A stretch of 64,000 nucleotides of DNA, taken from the NCBI GenBank assembly GCA_963585895.1, contig OY757904.1:85684543-85748542 (forward strand). Direction: 5' to 3'. Shown here one piece after another: positions 19,818 to 33,300 of the stretch. This stretch comes from Sepioteuthis lessoniana. Its lineage: Eukaryota > Mollusca > Cephalopoda > Myopsida > Loliginidae. The notes under the pieces were generated by a model. The model had not been told where the DNA came from, did no database searches, and saw nothing but the letters and a program-made list of their open reading frames with translations. Position 1 is the stretch's first letter. Each line of letters starts with the position of its first letter. Position numbers and translations under genes: made by a program.

Positions 19818-19966
19818 GCAATTATGTTGGGTTTGATGAGAACCAGCTAACGTCTATGAGTGGAGGGAAGAGTAAAGTTGTGAGTCTTTTGAACAAAGAA
19901 TTTGGTTACAAAAATTTAGTGATAATTGGAGATGGTTCAACAGATGCTGAGGCATGTCCACCTGCT
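19818..19966 (+). CDS. PSPH: Phosphoserine phosphatase, penultimate coding exon
   Basis: PSPH hydrolyses O-phosphoserine to serine, the last step of serine synthesis in the cytosol. This 149-bp exon has a T-rich tract and AG before it and GTAAGT after it. It begins with the last two bases of a Gly codon and encodes 49 residues, including YVGFDENQ, the Lys-containing SGGKSKVVSLL (HAD motif III) and VIIGDGSTDAEACPPA (HAD motif IV with the magnesium-binding Asp). The corresponding human region has the same order and spacing. Upstream exons, with the DxDxT nucleophile motif, are not visible; the 19.8 kb to the left is filled by transposons. No lesions are seen. Intactness of the whole gene cannot be judged. 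Confidence 0.93.
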
Positions 19967-22900
19967 GTAAGTAGTATTAAATTAATGCTCTGTGTATTTG
20001 GTATTTTCATAAATCCCTCTTTTTTGTGTGTCTGAACAATTCAATAAGCAATTACATATTTGGTAATTAATTTGAATATGTGAGACAATAGAAATAGTAG
20101 AAATAAACATTCTATTAGTAAAATTGCTGATGTAAAAGTACACAAGATATATATCAAATCTTGCTCAATTATCCCCCTTCTTCTGAGTCTACTGCAAGAC
20201 TTGAGCATTTCCTAATGTCAGTAAGGTATGAGAGTGTAGTGGTTATGATAAGCTGTGTGTAGTTAGTTTTTATCAATAATGCAGAAATATTGGAAATGAA
20301 TAACCAAACTACATAGTTTTAGTTAAAAATTCAAATCATGTGAGTATTTATTATAGTGACAACGAAAATATGAATATGACAAGAGAAACCTGTAAACAAA
20401 TGTTTCTACATAAAAATGTCCTATGAAAGTTTTTGTGGTTATTTATATGAAAGTGAGTTCAGTTAAAAATATCTACAGGTTAACCATGTTCAATCAAAAT
20501 TTAGTTTTTTAGTTAAGAAATATGTTTGTTGGAATCCTTTATATGATAGTATATTGCAAATAATAAAAATGCCTGTCCTGCATTCATTTATGCTTATGCA
20601 GTTTGACAATCTTCAGCATAGCAGTATTTTTCATTTTTTTAGGGGAAAGAAGAAAGACAAACAACCCTAATAATGTTAGCAGTAGTAGTATTATCAATAC
20701 GTCAACACTATAGAAAAATTGCCTATGTGGGTGTGTGTGTTTTTTGATATTTGTAATTGACAATCAAACAAAGCTAGGCTATTTTGACAAACCATGATAA
20801 CTGGCTTGACACTTGATAGTTTCACTTTAAATTTTCATGGTTGTAGTCGTTGTTATTGATCTTAGAATTTCATGTATCAAAGATTCCTGTAAAAATTGGA
20901 ACTGAACTGTCAAATGAAGATTTTCTCGCATATTTATGTTTTTGGAGACATCCATCCATTTGTAATTTTTGGACCAATCGAAGGTTGGGCTGATTATTGT
21001 GTTTTCTCACCATTTGGATCCTAAAATTGTTTAGAATTTTATTTTTTTATATCTATAACTAAATGTAGGTTCTATCTACAAGAGTAATGATCCTTACCCT
21101 GCTATGCTGGTCCATGGGTTGGCAGGGGGCTTGTATTCAGATTTGTCTTTCTATTGGACTGTTTGTTGACAAAAGCTAAAGAGCCAAGTCCGTCCTATGA
21201 TATTACCTATGGTAAGGGAAATGGATTTGTGTCTTTTCTAAGGGCATTATTGAATGCCAACAAATTTGGACTCTGCCAAAGTGCAATAAAGGTAAGGTGG
21301 AAATCACATGTTTTATCAAACATTTTCTATTTCATATATTGATATTGAGTTGAAAATTTTGTAAATGAGGTCTATAATCTTTGAATCTATTTGTAAAAGC
21401 AACCTTCTGGAACAAAAACTTAGTTTATCACCAATACAAAATTTCTTATTTGTTGTTTCAGAAAATCCTTTCTACAATCTATATTAATCATTGGGAAAGT
21501 GTTTGTTTTGTGACGTTGAATTCTACTATGACCTGAAGAGACTGACATCCCAGTTGAATCCTCATTTAAAAGGGTTGTTGCGTAGAATCTATATCGCCGA
21601 GAACAGCCCAGAACCTGTCACTCAAACAAATATTTATGATGCTGGTTAGAGCTTAGACTGGTTCCTGACGTCAGTAAGGGGTTGCTAATACGTTCTTAAA
21701 TACGTCACCAAGTTCTTTTTCTCCTACCCCTTCATATCATGAGAAACAAACTTCTAGGTTAGTTTACATAATTGTAGATAGACCCCTAAATCCATTTTGT
21801 TTTGAGAGGGAACGAGACGTGTTAGCGAGAATTAATGAAAGCGGAATGAGGCCGAGATGTAAATCACATGCAAAAGTCAATTCAACAGAGAAAAAGAACA
21901 CAATCAAAACATTTCAACACAGGGATGCATTTAAAAATGTAACAAAAATTTTAATATGCAACTATCAAAAAAATAAATAGAGAGGAAATTCAAGAAACAG
22001 TTCTTTTATTTTCTTTTGCAAACACCGGAAGTATTTCATCAAAAAGAAATCATCAAACAAAAATATCTCTCAATAATCCTTTTCCTTGTTTCTCTTTTTT
22101 TCTCTTTCTTTTACTTTAATAAAGTATCTAAGACGCTAGACTGGAGTGCATAGAAATGTTCATATAATATTTTGACAACTTATGAAATAGAACATTTTCA
22201 GTTTTTAGAATACACACTACTTTCCAATTTTTAAAATTTGGAAACAGAAAACGGTTTGAGCTGTACTTATCTTCAACGGATTTCAGATCCCAGACTTTAT
22301 CTTTTTTTATGGGGGATTTCCTCTTCCTCCTGGAGTTCGTGGGTACAGTGACTTACTTCAAGGCTGATCTGCACAAAACTGAAGATTCTTTTTTGAATTT
22401 CTCTAACATGTGCCAGCTTCTTGATGCGAAGATTCTATCAAACAATCAATCATCTTTTCTTCTTCCACCACCTAGCCAAATCACGCCACCCGACTGACCT
22501 TGACTTCTGTCGCTTCAACAGGCTAAAGTGCAAGGGAGATATAATTAGTTTACCATTTCTCCCCGTTACCACTTTAACGGTTGGTCTCTGCCTGTTGATT
22601 TAAACCCTCTCTACAGTCCACCACATCACAGTTTGTTCTCCATAGATGGTAGAGCTACCAAATTTGCTAGGTATATTTTGATTTCATTCTCTGTTAAAAG
22701 TCTGGAAAATCTAATGTGGTCTAACTTGATATCCAGCTCCTCTAAGGTTATATATTTGTTATTTTGTATTTTTGTCTATTTTTAAACGTATTTTGGTTTG
22801 TTTTTTTTCTGGAAGATTGTTTCAGTTTTACTAATTGCTATTTAAAGGAATGATTTTTAGGGTGATCTTTCTTTTTCTTAATTTCTATCTTTTCAGTATG

Positions 22901-22994
22901 ATTTGTTGTTATATCTTCTCATGTAATTTGTAGGTGAGTTTAAACTTAGTTGAAAACTGATACAATTTCCACTGTTAAAATATTTTTTTTGTAG
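19967..22994 (+). other. PSPH terminal intron (3.0 kb)
   Basis: Donor GTAAGT at 19,967 and acceptor TTTTGTAG ending at 22,994. The intron is AT-rich and carries a candidate solo LTR (21,509-22,630). A short open frame at 21,154-21,342 has no family resemblance, and I do not call it an exon because the flanking exons already join in phase. Confidence 0.85.
21509..22630. repeat. Candidate solo LTR, TG...CA with 4-bp duplication
   Basis: The block starts TGTGACGTTGAATTC and ends CCACCACATCACA. GTTT precedes (21,505-21,508) and follows (22,631-22,634). Length is 1,122 bp and base composition is richer in GC than the intron around it. Its first bases, and patches such as AAGGGGTT and TCTAGGTT, resemble the solo LTR at 786-1853, so the two may be diverged members of one family. 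No pol sequence is inside. Confidence 0.6.
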
Positions 22995-23096
22995 AAAGCC
23001 TTCATTGGTTTTGGTGGAAATAAAGCACGTCCAAAGATCATGGAAATTTCCAAGTGGTATGCAACCTCCTTTGAAGAACTCATCAAAGAACTTTAG
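22995..23096 (+). CDS. PSPH: Phosphoserine phosphatase, last coding exon
   Basis: After a TTTTTTTTGTAG acceptor the frame continues in phase 0 with KAFIGFGGNKARPKIMEISK, then WYATSFEELIKEL and a TAG stop (23,094-23,096). The segment FIGFGGN followed by a charged stretch and a WY...F-EL ending is the conserved C-terminus of PSPH. Residue count from the previous exon (49 + 33) equals the length of the same part of vertebrate PSPH to within a few residues. Confidence 0.93.
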   Translation, partial: KAFIGFGGNKARPKIMEISKWYATSFEELIKEL

Positions 23097-23267
23097 TGTA
23101 ATTAAAAAAAAAATGAAATCACCAAAGTTTTTTTAACTTTATTTTTAAGGCTATTGGAGGGGTTATCATTTATTGGTAATGTTTGGTGCTTGAGATGATA
23201 TTTAATCACATCCTCACTCACCAAGTTCCATTATTAGCATTAGTATATCACTTGATGTATTAAATTG

Positions 23268-23273
23268 AATAAA
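23268..23273 (+). terminator. Probable PSPH polyadenylation signal
   Basis: The first canonical AATAAA on the plus strand after the stop lies about 170 bases downstream, a normal 3' UTR length. Nothing else in the 3' UTR was recognised. Confidence 0.6.
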
Positions 23274-26095
23274 TGAAAGGAGAGACACAAACAGCTCATA
23301 TAAGGCATTTAATACACATGCATAAAACATGAGTGTCCTGGATATGACACTAAACTATCTGATGGTGAGGTTCCAGTAATGCTTGAGCTTTGGGGAATGT
23401 GGAGCACCCCTTCATTGCCATCGCTCCCAGGTCCACTCAGGCCCGGGGTGGTAGCACCTGATAGAGTCCAATGTATAGGTAAAATAGAACTGAAATGCAT
23501 ACTTATGCTAAACTGAATTGTTTGAAATAGAACTGTTTTAGCATCTGTGTAAACAATAACTATACTTATACTAAACTGAATTGTTTGAATAAGAACTTTG
23601 AATAAACTGAATAGCTTTAAATAGAAATGTTTTTGACAATTAAACTGTGTACTTATGCTAAACTGAATTGTTTGAAATAGAACTATTAATTTGTATTAAA
23701 ATAGATTTGGCAATAAATAACCTACAAAGGTTGATATGCCCAAACAAACTATAAAACATGAAAAATATTACAATAATATATAAACATGTTCCAAACAGAT
23801 GAAATGTGTACATTGTTCCATGTGTGAACAGTATATATAAAAAGGTGTACCAAAAATGTGGAAAAGTCTTACCTGTGTTCTGAGGGTTTTCACATTTCAA
23901 TAGTTAGGCAAATGTCAATGCTATATGCTGAGTGGTGTGACCAAATTTGTTCAATGAACAGATACAAAGAATGCTAACAAAAAAAGGATGGGAAAGGAGG
24001 CTGAATTCTTATGTGATCAATAGACATGTGGTGTCCAAAAACAAATCCAAGGGAAGATGATTATTTATTGTCTCCCTACAGATTCATTTTCTTGTAAGTT
24101 TTGCAAAATCCATGCACATATAAAATTTGTTTAGAAAGTAATGTTGGCAATTTTGCTTGAAAATCAGCTGATCAATGTTGACTTTGACCATGAAAAAACA
24201 TTCATTTCATGTTTGCCCCTAAGAATTCATGATCAGCTGAGTAAATTTTGATTATTACAAGTGTATTATTTAATTATTATTTAATTATTATTTAATTTTG
24301 ATTATTACAAGTGTATTATTTAAGTGGAACATAAGAAAATCAAGCATCTCTAAAGACGTTTCTGGCTAAGAAGAATATTCCTATGAAACTCTGGTGGTAT
24401 TAACAAATAAAATTGAAAAAACAAAAATAAACTAAAATCATAAAAAGTAATAATTTTCATTTTTTCCCCCTATCATGCATCTGATCTGTATGTTCCAAAT
24501 TTCTGGTCAAGGGCCATGCTCTCATTTTGTTTTTTTTGTACTCTTCTCTTTACTGCCAGCTTTGCTTGAAGGATACTTTTTTCATTATCCAGACAAATTG
24601 ACTCGACCAGCTGATTGTACTTAAGTTATCCTAACCCTTCACACAAAGAAATTGAATGGTAAATACCAGTAGCATTTTCTTCCAAGGAATATAAATAAAA
24701 CTGTTATATGAAAAGAAATGGTGTGTTAAATTCTTTATTTTGAGAATTTTTTCATTTTTCTAACATGGAACACACATACAGCCTCAATCCATAATACCCT
24801 GATACAATCCTAATGGCTATTTCCTGTTCCTAAAAAATCAAAACCCAGTTGTGTGATTATCATTTGGGAATATGTAACAGGTTGTGATAACTCAACTGAA
24901 GGCAGTGTCAGTTGAGAACTTCCAGCATTGTTTTTAGGAATTAAATTATTTTTGTTGGTGTGCTTCCCTCAGCCTACTATTTTGAAGATAAAATTAATTT
25001 GTAATTAAGTTATTGTTTTTTTACACAATTAGTCTCATTAGTGAATAGACCAGCCTTGTTTAATTTACTATTTCAATAAAATTTGTAGTATTTTATATTC
25101 AAAATTTGTTCAATGTAAAAATCTGTAGGATTTGGTTTAACTCTGAAATTAGTTGAAATGAAAACTGATAGTTGTTTACTAAGCTTAGTTGTGACAAGGT
25201 CAGAAGCATGAGTCAATCAATATGTATCAAATTCTCTTGCAAAGCTTATTAATCATGAAAGTTACCCATAACAATAATGACTATCATCATTTTCATTCAA
25301 TAAGCCATGTTTAAATTGGCACACATCATATACAGTACTTCTGAAATTTTTAATGTAAATTTATAGTATTTGTGGTTTCAAACTCAGAGCTCTTTGATCT
25401 TATAGGCAATAATGCTTAATTAAAACTGGATTTTTTATGATAATTTAATTCAAAGGAAGTTTGGAAATTTGAATTTGTACAATTTGTTATCTTGTAGCAG
25501 CAGGGCTATCTGATGATTGTTAGAGATTTTCTTAGAGATTCCCTCTTTCCCCAAAATGAATCAAAACATTTTAAAGATCGGGTTCACACTAAATTTTGTA
25601 GCTCTACATAAAACCAGTCAGTCGTTTGTAGAAGACAAACTCTTTCAGACTAATAATATAGGTACAATAATTAAAGACTTGGTCATATGCCATGAATCTA
25701 TCAAAAATTCCCTTGTGTACTAATAGAAGAATTAAGGCAATAAATTGGAAAACTTAACAATATTTTATTTCAAGTGATACATTAGGCACAAAAAAGGGTT
25801 TTATCAGGATTCAGTGTGATTTTTCATTGAGCTGGTTGAACAGAAGTTCATAGAGGATATCAAAATAGTAGATGAGAGTTTCATGTGTTTCTTCCAGTTG
25901 AGCCAGAGTACTGGTATGGTGCAGTTTGTCAGAAAGCAGAAGACAAAATTTTTAATATGTGAGTACACCTATTGATACATGACTGTTTTAAAAGTTCAAG
26001 CATGTTGGCCTAACAAAATTGGATATCCATTTCTAATATAAGAGTTTACAGGAAGTGTTGAGATAGTAGCTTTCACCTAGGAGAAAGTTTGAATG
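23274..26095. other. Intergenic AT-rich DNA with short local repeats
   Basis: Three imperfect copies of ACTTATGCTAAACTGAATTG (near 23,502, 23,566 and 23,649) and a direct duplication of TTTTGATTATTACAAGTGTA (24,247 and 24,296) are visible. A family-3 SINE 3' fragment (TTACTAAGCTTAGTT...GACAAGGTC) is at about 25,176-25,215. No gene was recognised. Confidence 0.6.
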
Positions 26096-26310
26096 ATTGA
26101 AAACACACCCATCTATACACCTGGATGAAGTGTGGTTGGTATAGTAGTTAGTTTTAGAAAATGAAATTGAGGAGCCAAGTTCAAATTCTGGCCAAGAGTG
26201 TTTGAACTAATGTCCTTGGGACAGGGATGGATTAACCCCACCTCTCTAATTATAAGTAAAATAGTAGAGTAAGCTGGTTTTTAACTTTGGTGTGCAATCA
26301 GTCTAGGATA
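26095..26310 (+). mobile_element. Degraded tRNA-derived SINE
   Basis: GTTGGTATAGTAGTTAG (A-box-like) and CCAAGTTCAAATTCTGG (B-box-like) are followed by a body with CCTTGGGACAGGGATGGA. This is the layout of the SINE family at 16,910 and 56,847. No clear target duplication was found. Confidence 0.6.
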
Positions 26311-26689
26311 AAGATAACTATAAATCTGAAACCAGATGAAATCCCTATCACAGTCAAATGTCTTTAATATTCTGGTAATTCCTACAATGATGCTGGCCTC
26401 TGCTCTTTCCTTGGACATCAGTGATATGTAGAGGGTAAGAGTGCTGCATGAGTAACTCTTGGTCTTCCATACATTCTTGTCCAGGCATGTACCTCATGAG
26501 ACTAACAGATACCACATTATCTATGTTGTATAACATTTTCTTATTTTTAGCTTCTTAATGGATAATTAAGTGTATATTCAGTGTTATATTTTTAATAGCA
26601 TTTTATCTAAGCAGAAATTTGTAAAGTGGGAATGAGGTTGAAATTTAATACATTTGAAAAGTATAAATAATTGATGATTTGAATATTGA

Positions 26690-26970
26690 CTGAAGAACAC
26701 AATTGGCTTAGTGGGTAGAGTGTTCAACAATGGTCTGGGAGACCTGGGTTCAATCCCAGGTTGTGTCATACCAAAGACTATAAAAAATGGTACTTGATAC
26801 CTTCATGCTTAACACTCAGCATTATAAGGTACGTATCAATGGTGAAGTGGAGCAATCCAGGGAAACGAGTATCACCCTCCCCTACACCTTGGTGTAGTAG
26901 CTACTGAAAAAGGAGCCTTCTGGTCGACCTCGACTACGGTCAGTAACTTTACTTTTACTTACTTATGTAC
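26690..26970 (+). mobile_element. tRNA-derived SINE, family 1, full length
   Basis: Head TTAGTGGGTAGAGTGTTC (A box) and TGGGTTCAATCCCAGG (B box), then a body with GGAGCAATCCAGGGAA, ACACCTTGGTGTAGTAGCTA and a CGACCTCGACTACGGTC end. Relatives occur at 38,566-38,765 (minus, headless) and 60,882-61,129 (plus). Confidence 0.88.
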
Positions 26971-27163
26971 AAACACAGCTAACAAAATGAAGTGTTCTGT
27001 GTTTATTACAATTGTGTTTGGATGAAAATAAATCTCCTACACTAGTTGCCCACCAAGTTTAGATAGCTAACAAAATGAAGGGTTCTATGTTTACTACTAT
27101 TGTCAGGGTGAAAATAAATCTATGAAATTATGAGGAAGATTTAAAATTGATATGTTCTATTCT

Positions 27164-27202
<39 letters not shown>

Positions 27203-27468
27203 ATTTTTGATTTAATTAATATACTAGGCAGATTTATTTTTGATAAATGTAAAAAAAAAATATTCCTTTATTGTAAAACTAGCATATTGCTTTTTATTTC
27301 AATCCACTTCAAAAGTATTGGTATGAGATTTTATTTTACCCTGTTCGAAGGTTGAGTATATTTGTATAAAAACATTAATTTTTATTAATTTTTTTCCATA
27401 AGTGCTAATCTTACTTATACTTAAAACTGGTGATATGGTACAACTTTGTATTTAGAATTCCAAAACCA

Positions 27469-27505
<37 letters not shown>

Positions 27506-29760
27506 CTCTAACCTAATTTTACGATGTTTCATGATGAAGTACAATATTGAAGATGATTGAGGAGTCAGTAATATTGCAAATATTGTTTGGACAATATTAA
27601 CACATTTTGGTTAATCCATTTTTCAAACCTTGTTAATGTAAAAAAAAATCTTTTTTAAGCAAAAAAAAAAAATAGTCATGAATATACAAGTCAGATCAAT
27701 TCATTTCTGCACCACAAGGTATAGATTTATCTATACTGCTATATTGCTACAAAGCAATTACAAACACCACCGTAGTAATTTACTAAGCTTAGATTAGTTT
27801 GGCACAAGACCAAAAGTATGAGGCACCCAGTGAAAACCCAAGTCATTAACAATGATTTGCTAATCTAACTAGCTAACCAACTCCATAATAGCCTGTCTTA
27901 TATACCTAACTGACAAACATACATATACTGTCTCCTTCAATTTTCACATTTCCCAACCATGATTCTTATCAATTATCTGGATTTCATCTCAAAGGATGTA
28001 ATGTGTAACCTTTGTCCATCATAACAGATATTTTCACCTCTTCTTAGGTTATGGCTTTATGATTCGCAAGTCTAATTTTCATGCATAGGATTTCACAAAT
28101 ATCTTTAGACTCATAAGGGACCAAATCTAAGAAGAAGGGAATGAAAACTAGTTTTACTATTGATTTGTTTCACCTTATCTCTTACATGAGGATCATTTTC
28201 TTTGTGTTACTAGAGATTCTCTATACACACATATATACTTTAGTTATAAAAAAAGAAAAGGCAAACAAAAATTTTCACCAACCAAAAATTCAAAATGAAA
28301 ATGAAGCTAAAATGAATTTAAGTAAGAATTTTTGGTTAAAAAAGAAATTGTTTGATAAATGCTAGTGAAAATAACTATGAAATTTCTTAATTTTTTTTTT
28401 TTATAAAGAGGAAAAGAGCAGTTTCTTTAAATATTTTTTTCTACAACTCTTTATATTCTGTTTGTTAATAACTGTAAAGCAATAAAAAGAATTGGGTAAA
28501 AAACTAAATAAAACAAATAAAAAAGACAGTAGTAGAAGTGAACATAGCCTTGTATTGTACAAACTGCAGTTCATTTTAATTATTTTTCTGTTTGATTAGA
28601 GCATTACTTTCAAATGAACAAACATTTATTGATAATAATTTTTGTATAAATAGATTCTTTCTCCATAGTAAATTGGACTGAAGTTACATGATAATCAGTT
28701 CTTATTAATTTCTGAGCAAGAGATCTGAAGATATAAGGATTTTTGTGAGATCATTGAATTTGAAAATAGGAATGTTTGTTGATAGAAAATGCTGACTCGG
28801 CAAAATTTCAACTTGCAATATTTTGAGAACAGTTAGGAATTTTCACTTAGAATTTTAAAGATTTTTTATTATATATATATATATATATATATATAAAATC
28901 TATCTTGGTTGGGTTACATTTTTTGGATGATTGACAAGGATTAACCCATAACTCACAATTTTAAATTTCAAAATTTCTTAATCATCAGGGAAAAACCAGC
29001 CATTCTAGGAACATAAGAAAGCAAAAGGGGAAGAAGAAAAATGGTAATGGTCTCTGGGATGATGTCTAAATAATTGATAAAGAACATCTTTGGGGAGTGG
29101 AGAAGTTGGTGGCTGCAGTATTTGAATAAATTTTATTTTTGGCTAATTTTCAGAGATCAAAACCATTCTCTTAGTAATCCTTAGTAATGGCACATTAAAA
29201 TACTAATAATAGTATTTTGACTACCAGGCTGCACATGGGATTTAGTTATATCTATGTAACTATATGGAAAACTTAAAATTTTTGAGATTTCAGTCATTTT
29301 TGAATAAATATTCTGGTATGTAAAAAAAAAAAATGAATAAATATATAAATAAAAAATGTTTATCTTTTTTGTACATTACAATACTTTGATACTAACCAAA
29401 ATATTTTTAAAATATAGATATTCCAATAGTTTTTAAATAACACAATTAAGAACCTTTTTTATAGTTATAAGAATTTTGTTGATTTTTCTAAATTTTTATT
29501 TATTGTTTTGTAAAATTCAAGAAAAAGTTTAATGGTATCATTTAATGTTATGATGGATTTTTTTAAGCACAGAAATTTTTGCAGTTTACACCAGTGCAAG
29601 ATTTTATAAGGGATTTTTTTCTAGTCTGTTTGGATTCCATTGATCTGATAGTACCAAAATTTGTTCTGGAAATTTACTGGGAGTGCCTTAAGATGAGAGT
29701 TAAAATTGTACTTAAAAACACTGATATTTTAAAAAAATAACTTTTTTGTGCAACTTTTTA
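26971..29760. other. Intergenic AT-rich DNA with long homopolymers
   Basis: A T29 run (27,168-27,196), an A30 run (27,473-27,502), a (TA)n microsatellite (28,870-28,894) and a degraded SINE of the GGCACAAG family (about 27,780-27,890) are the only structures I see. No coding sequence is supported. Confidence 0.6.
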
Positions 29761-29767
29761 AAAACAA

Positions 29768-29773
29768 TTTATT
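29768..29773 (-). terminator. Candidate PIGO polyadenylation signal
   Basis: AATAAA on the minus strand lies about 390 bases past the PIGO stop. It is the first canonical hexamer I find, but AT-rich DNA makes chance matches common. Confidence 0.35.
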
Positions 29774-30164
29774 GATTGGTAGTTGATTTCTGGCAACGTG
29801 GTTATGGCATAAGTGAGTCATTTAAGAACATATACAAGCAGTTTTATAAGGCTAAACACTCTAAGGATTTTGAGTACCAGGCCTAATATAGCACCTTACC
29901 TTAGGAAGGCCTACAGAGATTTGAGGTAGTCTTGAGTAGTACATACAAATCTATAAAATATTAATAACCTTTTGAAGAAAAGGTACAGACATAGTAGAAA
30001 GAATATGGTACCTTATTCAATGTATGTTTTCTACACCCAAATATATACTGGTACTTTACTAGTCAGAGTAAATGTGACCCCTGTCAATTATAGAGATCTG
30101 AATGAATGTGGCAAGATATGTAGTTGTCACTTAAAGCTTACAAAAATGTTCATGAGTTTGTTTT

Positions 30165-30353
30165 TCAGTCAACAAGTTTGTTAATCCATGAAGAGAGAGA
30201 GTTTTGTACATGAATCATCAGCAGGAAGGAGATTAAACCAGAGGTGAACACCACAGCTGTCATGGCAGCACTGAACAGGAAACGTGGAGCAAATATTTTC
30301 CAGACCATTAGATGACGTCGATGCAAAGCTGCAGCACCCATACTGCTAAATAG
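30165..30353 (-). CDS. PIGO: PIGO exon 5 (C-terminus)
   Basis: Acceptor TTTCCTAG, then LFSSMGAAALHRRHLMVWKI, FAPRFLFSAAM and a final hydrophobic helix, ending SSWINKLVD with stop TGA at 30,165-30,167. HRRHLMVWK(I/V)FAP is a hallmark of the PIGO C-terminus. Encodes residues 1013-1074. Confidence 0.94.
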   Translation of the reverse strand, partial: LFSSMGAAALHRRHLMVWKIFAPRFLFSAAMTAVVFTSGLISFLLMIHVQNSLSSWINKLVD

Positions 30354-33300
30354 CTAGGAAAATAAAAAATAAATAAAATGAGCATGTATTTTTATCAATA
30401 AACTGTGATGGAAAAAGGTTTGATAAGTTTTATAGAATTTATGAGTTTACCTTAAATAGTCATTTAATTGGTTTTGCATAGTTTGACACAAAGCTAGAAG
30501 CTCACTAATTGTAGTCTGCTTGCCTAACTCACTAACCATTACACCATGTGAGGTGCCCAAGTTTAGCTCAAATAGGAAAAAATGACAGATTATATTTTGA
30601 GTGTCTCAACATTAATAAAAAGAAAAAAAAAATCAATGTACGTAAAAATGCCCTTTCATTAATTATTATACAGTGATTCTCAATCTTTTGCAGACAACCC
30701 CTCTTGATTTATAATTCATTTCTGTAATTCTTTCATAGAATTTTTTTCTAATAATAGCTGCAGTTTACATTTTAAAATATACATGAATCGCAATTACTTT
30801 TGTATCTCTCTAACATCCTATTTATTTCATATGCTTTGATTCCACCACTCACCATTGGGAACCAATGATCTAGTATTTAAAAAGAAATCATATTGTACCT
30901 ATTAGATGCATATATTCAAATATTTCAAAAAACAAAGTTACATGCAAAAGTTGACATTTACATTTGCTGCCTATTATTAAAAGAAAAAAAAATAAAGCAG
31001 AATGAAAGATAATTTTTACAAACAACTCCGTTTTTGTCTATTTCAAACAAGAGAAAGATTGTTTCTATGAGCAGAAGGCTGATATGAAGGTAAAAACAAA
31101 TAAATAATCAGTTCAAATATGAAAAACAAAAAAAAAAACTATTTTATCTTGAATGTAATTTACTTAATTTTTCTTTATAAATGTTCTTCAGCTGATTCAC
31201 AATAAAGATTTAATTACATCTGTTTTTAACTAAAGTATTCTATTATAATACTCACAATAATTGAAGAGAAGAGAAACAGGCTGGCATAGAGCTTAAATAG
31301 CAATAGAGGCACAGATTGCTTTTCAAATAAAACTATATCTCCTTTCCATACTGCATCCTGGTCTTTCTTTTTGCTGCTGAAATACTCAACAGCAGGTTTG
31401 TTGACATGGGGCCAGAAGATAAGCAATGGAGCAGCAATGGTGAAGAGAATGGGACCAGCAAAAGTGTTGATGATGATCAAGGTGGCAGGGATGATGTTGC
31501 TTGAGAAATCACCATAGAAACCAACAAAGGCTGCTTGCCATTGAATGTTTGAGATACTAGCTTGATGACCAGTAGCATAGAAAAAGAACATGGACAGAAG
31601 ACTCCACATACTTATCGCTGACCATGGAATGTCATCATCTGAATGAGAAAAAAATGACTTACAGAATTGATAAAAGGGATCACAAAGAAAATTTTAAGTA
31701 AAAAATAGATATTATTCATTAGATATTGCTTTTCTTTTTAATATCAAAGTTCTTTTAGGTGAAAAAGAGTATCTGTATAGATAACAATCCTTTTGTTGTT
31801 ATCAGTTATACAGCTCCAAATATTAAATAAACTCTTTTTGACAGCAGAGTAAGCTTGTATAATGTTTACTATCTTATAATAATCATCTATACCAAAAGTA
31901 CTGTTTCATGTTTATATATTTACCAAACCTCTCCACCACATAAGGATTTGATACAAAGTCATTTAAGTGGAGTGCAGCTTGTCTGAATTCAATTTTCCTT
32001 CACCCAGACTGGTTGCTATATGAAGGCTAGTCTACCTTACTATTTACCCATATCTGGGGGTAGAAGAGATAAATTCACACTTTTCTGAAGAGTGTTACCA
32101 GAATGTAAAATGCAAACAAGTTCATCTAGGATTTGAACTTGGCTTGCTAAGACCATTTCTGACAATAACTATTATGCCTTTTCATGTTTAAAGGTCAAAC
32201 TGAAATTTATTATCTACAAATAAAGCTACATTCAATAAATTCTAGTTTAAACATTTAGCTAATAACTTAGTTCAAATCTAATTAGTGTATACTACTTAAA
32301 AGAAATGAAAAACAGATTTGTTTTTAGTTCGAGTTTTGCTTAATGGCATATCAACCTCTGTAGGTCATTTAATGTCAAAAAAAGGTTAGATTAGTATATA
32401 TTTAGGAGATCCTTCAGGGATATTGTTGTGAGTTCTTTGAGGAGGGTGTAGTGGATTTCTTCTGGACCAGTTGCTGAGTTGTTGATGTGGATATTGAGTT
32501 TGGTTAGAATGTAGTAGAAAGAATTTCGCATTTTTGTTTGGCACGTAATTTAATTAGACTGTTAGGGTCGACACATAATTTCACCCAATCAGGATGACTT
32601 ATCCTATTCAGCCCAGACCATAATTCTGGGCAGCACAAATTGGGGAAGCCGTCAAATACCCTTTTTGGCTGAACAACTTTGTTCAGTGCAGACGTCTTAC
32701 TGTCTGCTCTTCAATAGCAGCAGCAGTAGCATGAGGGAAGCTGTCTAATTTATGGACGTCTTGCATCTATTTCTCTTAGAGTAAGGGTTCCCAGTTGAAT
32801 ATGAAATAGATGAATTCAATATGCCACACACAGGAACAACTTTATGTCACCTCCAAAATTGGCTATGTCGACTGCGATGCAAAATTCTGCTCCGACACCT
32901 AGCTACTTCTTCACTGGGTAACATTTTCTGAAGACATTCACGCTTCTCCCCGAAACAACCAGAACCACAAACTCATGGTGACTTCAATGTTTCTCTCCTC
33001 AAACGGCAAACACGACTTTTGCTACACTATGATGAACATATCTCCTTCGCAGATCCAACAATGCCTTAACCTAACAAGGCACTTTTCGCTCAGGCATTTA
33101 GCTGCTAAAATGCTTTCTCCACTCTCTTATAACTTCATTTCGTTTCCTTACTTCTTTACTTACTACAAGACTTGCAGCATAAACGTAAACCCTTCATTCC
33201 ATGCTGCCATTAAAAACCTTCATATAAAACCTAACGGCATCTTCGTCTTCTTCTTCATTCTCCTTTATTAACAACAACAATTAGTGAGGGAATAACACAC

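Noticed and set aside
21154..21342. 62-codon open frame followed by a GTAAGG, possibly an extra PSPH exon
   Set aside because: The flanking PSPH exons already join in phase at the conserved PPA-KAFIGF junction, and the peptide does not resemble PSPH.
26700..26765. Possible functional tRNA gene
   Set aside because: A and B boxes are present, but the acceptor stem does not close and the sequence continues into a SINE body shared by other copies.
27168..27502. T29 and A30 runs as a large hairpin or processed-pseudogene poly(A) tails
   Set aside because: No coding or SINE/LINE sequence adjoins them in the expected orientation; simple slippage repeats are enough.
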